From the NCBI GenBank assembly GCA_037013685.1, contig CM072893.1, positions 15,836,736 through 15,900,735 of the forward strand: DNA of 64,000 nt, read 5' to 3'. Made by a program: the position numbers and the translations under genes. The DNA comes from Acridotheres tristis (lineage: Eukaryota > Chordata > Aves > Passeriformes > Sturnidae). This document shows positions 25,901 through 35,701 of the stretch, piece after piece. Within the stretch, counting starts at the first letter, position 1. Each line of letters starts with the position of its first letter. Below the pieces are notes generated by a model. That model was not told the origin of the DNA. It was given only the letters and a program-made list of their open reading frames with translations, and did not search any database.

Positions 25901-28900
25901 CAGGAGCTCAACTTGTTGTACCTCCTGGGGTAACAATTTTTAAAAAATAGTGTAATGTGTTTCAACAGCTTCTTATTTTCATCCTGTCTTAAGAAGTGAG
26001 TCATAAGTTTAAGGCTATGCAATTCCATATGAAGGACTGAGGCCCACGCTTTGATAAAAACAGCAGGCACTCTATGAGACTCTCCAAGTGTCTGAATTTT
26101 AAATCTCCCATCCCACCATTAAGGAGCATTTGAGTGGCTGCCACGGAGACAGCACAGTCCAGTAACTTCAGAAGTGTTAGTAACTACATAGGCATCAAAC
26201 ATTTGGGGAGCTCTTTATCAGTGAGGTGGAAATAGAAACACATTTGGTGGCCTCAATCATTTTCTTTAGGGCACAGCAAGGAGCTGAAGGGGAGCACACA
26301 GTGTCTCTCCTGGGGACTGCCTGCAGTGACGTCAGGGCCTTGAGATACATAGAGATCTCAGCTCCATTAGTTGGATCATCTTTCATTATCTAGTTTTTAT
26401 TAGGCACATGCTCTAGAGAATTCAGAATTTGTCCATCTAAGCACTCAGCCTGCAGGAGCAGGCACTTGCTAGCACTAAGGACTTCAAAGGCATGAGCCCA
26501 ATTTGTTTAGCCAACCCAGGGGACCCAGCACGCAAACTTGAAACAAATGCTCTCTTATTAGAGTGGATTTAGGGATGCCCAGGGACTAATACTCACTACC
26601 TCCAACAATGCACAGACAGGAGGAGCTGTGTGATCTGTCCCCAGAGCCAACAGGAGAAGGTTGTCAGCCATGTCAGCTGACTTTCCTGGACTTCTCTCCT
26701 GGAACTCGCACCAACGTGGTCAATCAATACTAACTGAGAGGCTTTATGGTTTTATGGTGTGAATATGCATATATGTAAAAGTTCCACATGGTGTTAGCAG
26801 TGGCCCAAAACATGCATTCTCCTCAAGTGTGAGCTCTGAAAAACTCTAAAACTCCAGTGTAAAACTCTGACCACACGTGTGCTCTAAGTGCTGGAAACAA
26901 AGCTGTATCTATGCAGCTTGGACTATGGTGAGACTCCTACTTGAGGCTGTCATTCCTGAGCTCCACTGTCTTGGAAATTCTTTCAAAAAGATTAATTTCC
27001 CTTTGCCTTATGTTAACTTGAGCTAAGACAAACAATTGTAGTGGCCAAAACTAAAGAAAATTATATTTTTATTTTAGCAGGTGAGTAGACTGGAGTGTTG
27101 GATGGAAAACATGTCTTTCCTATCTGAATGGAGTTGCCTACATTTAGCAGATCAGATGTTTTCCCAGCAGGCCCATGAAGAATCATGGACTAGCTTAAGG
27201 CAAACCAAACTAATTTAATTTGCAGCTAAATAAGATTTAGGAGTGGCTTTCCTGATAGAGACCTTCTGTTTCAGAGAAACTTCATTCCTACTTAGTGATA
27301 ATACTGCAATTTAAAATAACACCAGATGATAATGATTCCCCTCCCTAGTCACATCAAATACTGCAGTGAGCAAAAACAAACCAGCCCATTTACTGCAGCT
27401 CATGTTATGCTGATGCTTTGTGACTTTTTTTTTCTGTGGCAGGAGAGGCATGTAAGTAACCACAGGAAAGGAAAAATAATAATTTAATTCTTAGAAAGGG
27501 CACACAGCATGGGTGAAACTTGAAGGAAAACAGATGCAAATTCTGTTTTGAAAGTAGTGAGCAAATCAGTAGAAACATTACCCTTGCATATATATTAACA
27601 GTTTGAAAATAACCTCATTCTGACCCCTAGCCCTCAAAATACCCTTTTTCAGTTTGCCTTTTTACAGCTACATAGCTGCCACGCATAATTGAACAGATTT
27701 CCCTGTTAGCTCCTGTGTACAGCTTAATGCTCACAATCCTCTCCCCTCTCAGTGCTTCCTGACATTCACGGGAACATTATCTCCTCTGTTCCTAAAAAGG
27801 GAATTCCCTGCAGCTAGGAGAAGGACAGACAGTCCCTAAAGGCCCTGAGGGCACCAGCTCTGCCACTTCAGCCTGCAACTGGCTGCCTGCCTGGGCTGCA
27901 GCCTGGTGACCTGCTGTGAAACCTTGGACACTGTTGTGGGAGACACAGGGAGCAGAGGGTTAGCTAATTCTGCCTTGAGCCTTGTGGGGTTTTCACTTCT
28001 TGACTATTTTTAGCTGACTGAACAGCTGGCCTTGGAAGCCTGTTTACAGCCTGGAAAGCTTCTTTTTGCTAAACTGTGCTAGGTGTAAGAGCCCGGAGAA
28101 AGCCTTAACCCTTTGAGAGCCATCTCTAAAGCTGGCTGAGATTAATTTATACAGGTATAATCACAGCATGAGGAACCACAGATTCATTCAATGTCATTCA
28201 CGTGTATTTGTTGCATCTTTGTGCATCTAATAGCCAATCTCCTAATCCAACAGGAAAGACTATATGTGACATATAACCCAGGTTACTTGTATTATATAGC
28301 TCTGTGGGTTGTACTACACAAGAGATACCTTTTTAAGTCTGATAGGGTCAAATACTGATGTCACTTATGACCAATGTGTAAAATATTTTTCTGAACATAC
28401 TATATCAGTTTCTATTTCACACAAGCATTTATTAAAGTTTCTGTATGAAAAGACAGGATATTGTGCCAAAATGTACACCACAAGGTCTATAAATCCTGCA
28501 TGGATTGTTTGCTCTTTTACTACATACTGCAGAGATTGTGCCTTCTAGCCTAGACAAGAGAAAGTCTGCAAAATAAGACCAGCTTAATTTTTCTGATGGA
28601 TATAATTTTCTTTTTCTCTTACCCTATCACTGGTTAGATTTGGTTTGCTAATTCAGATACTGCTACAAACAAAATTCTTCCTTTTTGTCAATTTCACCCC
28701 TTCAAGAAGTATTTTCTGTTTTCCCAGGCTGCTAGCTCTTCAATTTTCCTCAGCATGTAAATACTCCTCCCCAAGAAGACCTTCATATATACAGAAAACA
28801 GGCAAAAAGGCAGACATCTCCCTGGCTTTTATGTTGTCATAGATACCCTGCTGTTCTGGTGGCCAGTAACATGTAATTCCTATACTGTAATCCAGCTGAG

Positions 28901-31900
28901 GTTATGTTAACTTTGACACTTCCTTCTTCTTGCCCAGCTTGCTTTCCCACAGGTTAGCCAACGTTATCTCTGTTTGGACTTTTACCTGATCTGGCAAAAG
29001 CTAAATTTCCTTTCCCTCCTCCTCTATTTCACAGTCATCATTGTTGGGGACAAAAACACCCTGATCACATAAAATTACTATGGAGTATGTGTGCTTCCAT
29101 TGCCACTTCTGCAGTTCCAGAACAGCTGCTAAACTGAAAAAAAACCCCAGGGAATAACTCACATGAAGTTCTGCCACTGCCTTTGTAAGAGAGACACAGA
29201 ACTGGTCAGATCATAGAGAATCAGGAGTCCACATTCTGGGACCCAACCCTGCAAACACGAATAGACCATATCCTGTATCAGAGATTCAACCACTCTCTTT
29301 TCTCCTCCCCTAGGATCACTTTCAGAAGTTCATCCCACCAGGAGGGCATTACGGGGACGATGCTCAGGGCTATGCCCATGGGCGGATGGTAGGAGGAGTG
29401 GCAGCCGGGCAGCACGGCTCTGGAACACAGCAGCATCCCGGCGTCCCTCCCAGGCCCGGCAGCAGAGGAGGCGCTAGAGACGGTGAAGGCGAGCATGCAG
29501 GGAAATCAGCTGGAAGTGCTGGAGAAGGAGGCGATGGTACTGATAAAGGCAAGTATTCCTCTGCAAGAACAAGAAACTAAAGCTATCAGACCACATGCCA
29601 AGCCTACTCTTAAGGACAAGCAAATTAATCTAATAACTGGATTCTTCCAAACAAAATTCCAGTGTAAATTCTAGAAGAGCTGAACTGCTTTTAGCTTGAT
29701 GGTTATGTTTGTGTGCTTCTATGTTGCTCAGCCACAGGCAGGAGGCAGAAAGACCTTCCTTGACTGGACCACAGAAATTACAGGAAACTTCTCTGCTGAG
29801 CTCCTGAGGCTGATAGAGCAGTAGGCCAGTACAGCTATGCCATGCCAGAGTGGCATTCCTTCCTTTCAAGGGTCTCACACTGACCACTACTGGAGAGAGT
29901 GGTATTAACTCTTAGATCAGAAGTCTGATCTGAGTATCCAACCTGAATTGCTGAGCCTTGATTTCAAATCAAAGCTTCTACTTAAACAAAGAACACTTTT
30001 TGGATAATCCTCAGAAAGGAACAGCAATATTTCTAAAAGTTATCTGTTAACCACCACTGGGCCACTGAGGCAATATCTTTATGAGTAAAAGTAGTTTTAA
30101 TTCAATTTAGTCTTTGCCTGATTTTGTCTTCTGTTTAGTTTGGCCAGAAGTCTCTAGAAACATATACCTAGTATAGGAATCAGCAGATGAAATCATAACT
30201 TTAATAGTCCCTATAGGTTTTCACAAAGAAACCAAATTTTCTTGGGAACCAGTAATAACTGCCTTGAGTAACCAAATGAATGATTTGTAAAAATTCAAGT
30301 TTTTTTAATTTACATTCTGGAATAATGTGCATTTTATATAAAAATCAGCTTTTACATTTCCTGTGAAAAAGCAATTTGTATAGACTCTTATAGTCTTCTT
30401 ATAGGAGATTTTTCTTCATTGTTATCCTCTGTGCAGGGAGAAGGAGGATTAATATCATCCTATAGCTTTTCCTGAAGAGACAGATCCCAGCTGCTTTTAT
30501 GTTTCAACCTTAGCAATCAATTTGCTGGTAAACTGCTTAGTTTAAGTACTTTACAAAGCAAGAGGGGAGTAGTTGGGGGTTTTAGTTTTTTGTTTTGTTT
30601 TGTTTTTTTAAATGAAAATTAGATTCTTGTAAATATCTGCAATTCCCTGAAAGCAGGAAACCCCAAGACTTGGCATGGTTTGAAATAAGCAAAACAAATA
30701 AAGGAGGTGTGATAAAGAAGAAAGATTCAGATAATAGTGTTCATTCTTTGCCACCTGCTTCATAAGAATTTGTTTACTACACAAAATGTAGCACCTGAAA
30801 GCACCAGAATATCTCTCTCCATTAGCCTATTATTCTCATCTGTCCTAATCAAGCTAAGCAGATGTCCTTGCTCAGCAGTTTTAAGGTTTATGAAGGATGA
30901 AAATATTATAAGTGTGCTACATATCAGTACAAAACTTATGGTCTTACTAGCAAGGTGGTATTATACACAGCTGGGGGAAGGGAAGGCAAGGCAAGGCAAG
31001 GCAAGGCAAGGCAAGGCAAGGGAAATGCAGAATGAAATCCCTTGTCTAAACTCATTTGCTTAATGGAGCAGCTGGAAGCTAATCTAAAATTTCTAGCAAT
31101 CAAGCATCTGACTTTACAACAAAATGCAGCTCTAGTCACTGATAGGATTTTAACTTCCAGTGAGCTATCACATAATATTTGCAAACTGCTTTCAGCCATC
31201 CTGAGGTGATTGAGACAGACTTGTCTCTAACATTCCAGTTCAGAAGGATAAAAAGATTAATGTCTATTCATGTAATCACAAAGAAAATGCCATGTCATGT
31301 CTGCTATGATCTGACAGAAAATAAATAAAAATAAATTAAGGAATTATATAGCTTCTTTCCTCACATAAAGCTCTCCTCCCATTAGTGGAAGAGATAATGA
31401 GGTGAGGACTTTGGTTCTTTCTGTATGAGCAACCAAGAAGAAGAATGAAAAACTAGCTTTCAAATATATGCTTTAATGCAAATTTCTGGATGAGTGGCCC
31501 TTAGACTATGGTACCAGTTGCTTTTGTGGATAAGGACAGAAGTGATTTATGATTGTCTTTTAAAATCAGACATCTAACCATAAAAGCTTGTATTGATGTA
31601 GGAATTACAGAATCTGGAAACAAAGCTGGTGCCTCAACTTCAGTAGCAGAATACAGAAGCACAATGCACAGTTAGAATGCCATCTAACTAGACTGCTTTA
31701 CCTTCCTCTGTTTACAGATGGAAAGTCAGGAGGCAAAAAAGTTACAATATTTAAAACCTATATTTCCCCTTGGGAACGAGCGATGGGTATCAGTCCTGAG
31801 GACAAAAGTCAGTTCTCCATGGACTTACTGTCATACAGCCCCAAACCTGATTTCCCCCATTACAAGTCTTTTAACCGGTAAGTCTTCTTAGACATTCAAT

Positions 31901-32939
31901 GAGTTTATTTAGCAAGAGAAAACACAGTAATGCTGACTGTAGCCCTTCTCTCTTGTGCACTGTAAAGAAGTTGTAGTTCCATTCATTTTGCTTAGCACGG
32001 TGTCCAGTGGATGATTGGAAGACTATAAAGACAAAATATATTAAGAGCTAGAGATTTTAACTCAGATTATGCACAGAAAACCTATGCAGTTGGATAAGAG
32101 GACTTTAGTCCTATTGGCCTTTCTTTCTCTTCCCATTTGACCAGGAGATGCAGCTTGCCACTGTTTTTTACTGCAACCCTTTGAAGTTCAAGAGGTCAGG
32201 AAAAATACTTATGACCAGCAGCCATATACTTCACAGCACTTCATATACAAATCAGGATGTTGCTGCTGTTTCTGATAAGCACTGAAAGTTTTATAAATAT
32301 TTCTAGGGCAGCAACAATTTTTTGTTAACCTCTCTATACAATTTTGCCACCCGCCTCCATAGCCTCAGGACATCAGTACCAAGGGTAAACCCACATCCCA
32401 CTCATTTCTGCAATAATGCAGCCTCTGCCTGCTACATGTGCAGAATACTAACAGGTGTGAGAGGTGTATGGCTTGATGGAGATGGATGCAACAAGGGTGA
32501 AGGAAGTGCACAGCAGCATATGTGCGTGTTTACAAAATTTTTAGTACATAGGTAAGGGATACATCTATGTTTTCATGAAGGATTTGTTGGCCAGTCAACT
32601 GCAATAGTAGCAAAATTCAGAATCTTGATAACTTAGACTATTTATTTTACAAATCCTGTTGTTCACCTATGCTCTGTTTGCTAACTCCATGTATTCCCCT
32701 ATGCCAGGACTGCCATGCCTTATGGGGGTTATGAAAAAGCAGCCAAACGGATGACCTTCAAAGTGCCTCAGTTTGATATCTGCCCTTTGCTCCCAGAATC
32801 TCTCATGATATATAATCAAAACTTCAGCAAGAGACCCTCCTTCAACAGAACCCCAATACCTTGGATGCCTTCAGGAGACTTCTCAGAGTACCAGACTGCA
32901 GTCAATGTGCCAGTGAGTGGTGAAACAGAAGAGCTTTAA
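19910..32939 (+). CDS. MYOZ1: Myozenin-1 (calsarcin-2, FATZ-1), five coding exons
   Basis: Spliced coding sequence join(19910-19985, 20901-21082, 29314-29548, 31718-31877, 32708-32939), 885 nt, 294 residues plus TAA; human MYOZ1 has 299. All junction phases agree (1, 0, 1, 2). Myozenin-1 is a Z-disc protein of fast skeletal muscle that binds alpha-actinin, filamin C, telethonin and calcineurin. The N-terminus begins MPLAGTPAPVKRKKSTKLI. Exon 3 carries the conserved LNLGKKISIPRDVMLEELSL block, then the motif K57-E75. Exon 4 is Gly-rich and poorly conserved in the family. Exon 5 has the TYISPWERAMG block. Exon 6 has MPYGGYEKAAKRMTF and SFNRTPIPW and ends in ETEEL, the family's C-terminal PDZ-ligand (class III) for enigma/ZASP-type proteins. 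MYOZ2 is excluded because its C-terminus (ESEDL) and central region differ. The exon 4 donor appears to be GC. The gene lies about 12 kb (stop to start) downstream of SYNPO2L on the same strand, as in other vertebrates. Confidence 0.95.
19986..20900 (+). other. MYOZ1: MYOZ1 intron 2
   Basis: A GT-AG intron of 915 bases, phase 1. No repeat or RNA gene was recognised in it. Confidence 0.9.
20901..21082 (+). CDS. MYOZ1: MYOZ1 exon 3
   Basis: The acceptor TTTTGTAG ends at 20900 and the donor is GTG|GTAAGT at 21083. The exon completes codon 26 and encodes residues 27-86, including the strongly conserved myozenin block NLGKKISIPRDVMLEELSL. It also carries the 19-residue element at 20993-21049 (K57-E75) that resembles three segments of neighbouring SYNPO2L. 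It ends in phase 0. Confidence 0.95.
21471..21480. promoter_or_regulatory. MEF2-type site
   Basis: CTATTTTTAG matches the MEF2 consensus (YTAWWWWTAR) exactly, in intron 3 of a skeletal-muscle gene. Occupancy is not known. A site of this length also arises by chance in AT-rich DNA. Confidence 0.4.
22600..23060. promoter_or_regulatory. GC-richer intron patch, candidate enhancer
   Basis: A roughly 450-base patch with more CpG than its surroundings, lying inside MYOZ1 intron 3. It contains CACGTG at 22824-22829 and a perfect AP-1 site TGAGTCA at 22945-22951, with a CArG box about 550 bases further on. No long frame or family match was seen, so it is unlikely to be an exon. The enhancer role is inference. 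Confidence 0.3.
23502..23511. promoter_or_regulatory. CArG box (SRF-type site)
   Basis: CCATATAAGG is a perfect CC(A/T)6GG serum response element core. SRF/MRTF drives many Z-disc and actin-cytoskeleton genes, so a site in a MYOZ1 intron is plausible, but no function can be shown from sequence alone. Confidence 0.45.
28004..28013. promoter_or_regulatory. MEF2-type site
   Basis: A second exact CTATTTTTAG in MYOZ1 intron 3, about 1.3 kb before exon 4. An E-box-like CAGCTG lies close by, at about 28023. Confidence 0.4.
29314..29548 (+). CDS. MYOZ1: MYOZ1 exon 4 (Gly-rich)
   Basis: The acceptor CCCCTAG ends at 29313. The exon encodes DHFQKFIPPGG, matching the family, followed by a Gly/Ala/Arg-rich region of about 65 residues typical of myozenin-1 but poorly conserved. 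It ends in phase 1 at AAAG|GCAAGT, a GC donor of optimal form. The next GT options fail: the one at 29537 has a poor context and the one at 29553 breaks the frame into exon 5. It is markedly more GC- and CpG-rich than the flanking introns. Confidence 0.88.
29549..31717 (+). other. MYOZ1: MYOZ1 intron 4 (apparent GC-AG intron)
   Basis: A 2.2-kb phase-1 intron starting GCAAGT and ending TTTACAG. It contains a short (GGCAA)n array at about 30982-31021. No other feature was recognised. Confidence 0.8.
30982..31021. repeat. (GGCAA)n pentanucleotide microsatellite
   Basis: About eight tandem GGCAA units within MYOZ1 intron 4. Confidence 0.95.
31718..31877 (+). CDS. MYOZ1: MYOZ1 exon 5
   Basis: The acceptor TTTACAG ends at 31717 and the donor is CCG|GTAAGT with the intron from 31878. 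The exon encodes the conserved myozenin core VTIFKTYISPWERAMG and ends in HYKSFNR, with the Arg codon split (phase 2) into exon 6. Confidence 0.95.
31878..32707 (+). other. MYOZ1: MYOZ1 intron 5
   Basis: An 830-base GT-AG intron, phase 2. Nothing else was recognised. Confidence 0.9.
32708..32939 (+). CDS. MYOZ1: MYOZ1 exon 6 (last coding exon)
   Basis: The acceptor ATGCCAG ends at 32707. The exon encodes TAMPYGGYEKAAKRMTF, SFNRTPIPW and the terminal SGETEEL with stop TAA at 32937-32939. The C-terminal ETEEL is the PDZ-binding tail of the FATZ/myotilin group. Confidence 0.96.
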
Positions 32940-33275
32940 ATCCCCACTGCCAAGACCTTCCTTTTTTTCTCAGCCCTTTCTACTTGCAAGTTGATAGTAA
33001 GGAGCAGAAAAGTGCAACTCTAGTTCTGTCAGCTCTTCCTTTCTTTTGCTCGTAGCCAAGACAAGTCCCTAGCAGGTTCTAAACTTCTCTTCACTGTATT
33101 GTTAATCTAAATCAGACACAGTTTGAGGAAAAGGAGCTTTTTATTCACCAGCATATAAGAAGTCAAGACTAACAAAGTGTTTATATGGTTAGCAATGCTA
33201 CATGCTGCCTGTCTGATTGATAATAAACCTGTTTTGTCATATATTAACAAAAAATAAAACACTAAGATGAAAAAC
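32940..33275 (+). other. MYOZ1: MYOZ1 3' UTR with two poly(A) signals
   Basis: A short 3' UTR. AATAAA occurs at 33222-33227 and again at 33253-33258, followed by the T/GT-rich stretch ttttgtgttttctcc. The transcript end is placed just past the second signal. Which signal is used cannot be decided from sequence. Confidence 0.75.
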
Positions 33276-34928
33276 AGCTTTTGTGTTTTCTCCTTAAAAA
33301 CTGCTGCTGAAAGAATTTGGGGATTAGCAATAACAAAAGTTTCAATCTCACAATGACACTATTAGCCTGGGAAGAAAGATCAGGGACTGACAGAGATGGT
33401 CATAAGATTTATATACATCCAGGTGGCTTGGAAAAATAATGCCAAAATGATGGGGAAGAATGATGACTCTGAGAGGAAATTAGAACAGTATCAGAAATGA
33501 AATAGCAAGTCAGCCTGTCAGCAAAACAAACAGCTTAAAGCATTTCATTATCACCTCAGATTCCCCAGTTCTCCAGAGAATAAACTAGGGTGACAGCTTA
33601 AGCAGTTTTTTGGTTGTTCCTTTTTTTTTTTTTTCTTTTTCTTTTTTTTTACAGAGATCATAATAGGTTGGGAAGCAACAGAGGCACACCCAAGTAAGAT
33701 GACTTGCCCACAGTTACAGAGCAAGAAAACAAATGCTTTAATAACAACAGAGCTAATTTGACACCTACCACAGTGCATTACTTACTTAAATACACACCAT
33801 CAAAGTCTATCCCAGTTCTTGCAGCAGTTTCAGCAATGCCACACAAGTAAGAAGAAAGGCAGGTGCTGTGGAAAACCACTAAAGAACTCCTGCTTGGAGA
33901 CTGGTTTGGAATTCTGTTCTGAATGCCTCAACATTTCCTCCTGTAAGCAGGGCTGAACAGCTTATTCATGGGGACAGCTTCCACTGAAGTAATTTTAATT
34001 CAGGAGTTTTTCTCCTTGTCTAGAAACTCCTACAGCATATATTTGACATTTGTTCTGTTGGGATAGTTATGTGGTTGGCTTTATTACACACCTCTATAAG
34101 GGTACTGACATGACTACTGTGAGACTTCTAAAATGATGCTAATAATAACAAGCTGCAAAAGTAATTAATGAGTAGTTTCCTAACCTTTCTGCTGCAATGG
34201 CTAAAGAACATTTATTATATATCCTATTAAATGATTAAGTATCCTTAACTCATTTCCGTGTCTAAACTTAGCAATATTAAGGTTTTATTTTGATCTGAAG
34301 AACATTTCAACAAAAATGAAAAAGCTCTGAGCTCTGTTTGGAGATAAGGTTGCTGTTTTCCAATATTATAAATTAATCTAGCTTTTTAATTGCATTGTAA
34401 TTAAGGAAGATGGATTTCTTTTCCAGTTCAAAAGTACTTTAATACAAGAATCCAGTCCACAATGACAATGCTAGAAATTCAGAAGGTCAGAGGAAATTTT
34501 AGAGAAAACAAGCTGACATTAAGCAAAATATTCTCCCATTAAATAAGCCATTCATTTCCATTTATTATTCTCTGACACAGATTTTAACCTACTGCAATAT
34601 AGAATTACACTATTTTTTAAAAAAAAGTGAAATACAGTATGCTTTCTTGGTAAATATGTCAGGAATAGCAGATCGTTTGGTAGCCATATGTCACAATCTA
34701 TTTTCAGTAGCAGGTATTCCAGGTCATGGGCCAGTTAAGGAATGTCAAGGTGCAGAGAGGACTGGCTGCTCTGAGGAGGGGCTGCCCCAGACAATCACAG
34801 CACAGGTCTCAAGTGCACCCAGGAGACAAGAGTGCAGGCCAGCACCTCTACAACATCACTGTCACAAAGGACCCCAGGACTGGGTCTGAGCTTAAAAGAG
34901 ATTTCTGGGCCATAGGCAGTATGATAAA
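33276..34928. other. Intergenic, MYOZ1 downstream flank
   Basis: AT-rich DNA with a T-rich tract at about 33620-33652 and a small GC-richer block at about 34735-34900 that I could not identify. No gene recognised. Confidence 0.5.
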
Positions 34929-35680
34929 TGTGATTCGTGCTAATTAAATAATTTGCTAATTATATTAGCAAAATTGTATTTAGATCAATAGAAGACAATT
35001 GTCACAGAGTGAGGGGGGAGATGGCTGAGGCAGGACAAAGGACATCTTCCAGATGTTGAAAGTCGAAGAAGGAGGTTGGAAGGGAATAATAAAAGGACAT
35101 AGGTCTGACAAGCAGCATCTAGAAATAGAAAGTTTCGACTTTGAAATGGGCCAAAATGGGATGATTCCAAGCACGGGACTCAATGAAAGTCTTGTTATGG
35201 AAAACATCTGCTCAGTCACACAGGGCGCCTGTGCTACCTGCAGGTCACACCTCGGTCACTGAGGAAGATGATGAGCCTTCATTGGAAATAAGACCCTCAA
35301 AAGGATGAGAGACCCCCAACCCATTAGTAGAGCATGTGCCTTACAGCATAGTGACGAGGATTTTAGGAATAGAAACTAGGAGGAGTTTTCTAGAAACTTC
35401 TGTAGCCTACAGTATATAAGTGGGATTGTTAGCCTGGATGCTTTGGTACATGAGGAGAGGCGAGTCTCTCCCCGTATCCCCGGTCGGTTTTGCTTTATAT
35501 AACCTCAATTATACTAAATTACTTACTGCCAAATTTTACTTATCCTAAAATATATGTATTCAATACTTTGATTGTATTAATCTCCAATACTTTGATTGTA
35601 TTCATCTCCAGTACTTTAAATGTATCAATTTATAATTGTTACTATTAAAAATTCGCTGCTATATTTAATCTGGTTGCTCG
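34929..35680 (+). mobile_element. Probable solo LTR of an endogenous retrovirus
   Basis: About 750 bases with an LTR layout on the + strand: a 5' TG, a U3-like region, a TATA box (TATATAAG, 35413-35420), then a CpG-containing segment and an AT-rich tail with tandem 24-bp units. A 5-bp direct repeat ATAAA flanks the proposed ends (34924-34928 and 35681-35685). The right end reads CG rather than the canonical CA, so the right border may instead lie near 35701. No gag, pol or env reading frame adjoins it, so it looks like a solo LTR. Family assignment (ERVL-like is my guess) needs a repeat library. Confidence 0.5.
35561..35630. repeat. Tandem 24-bp repeat (about 3 units)
   Basis: Two almost identical 24-bp units starting at 35561 and 35585 (cores CAATACTTTGATTGTATT) and a diverged, shortened third at 35609. 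They lie in the 3' part of the probable LTR. Confidence 0.85.
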
Positions 35681-35701
35681 ATAAACTGGAAAAATAGAAC
35701 A

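Larger units (their letters stand above)
21083..29313 (+). other. MYOZ1: MYOZ1 intron 3
   Basis: An 8.2-kb GT-AG intron, phase 0, the longest in the gene. It holds possible muscle control sites listed separately (MEF2-type at 21471 and 28004, CArG box at 23502, AP-1 and CACGTG in a GC-richer patch at 22.6-23.1 kb) and a 10-bp-arm hairpin at 22359. No exon or known transposon was recognised. Confidence 0.9.
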
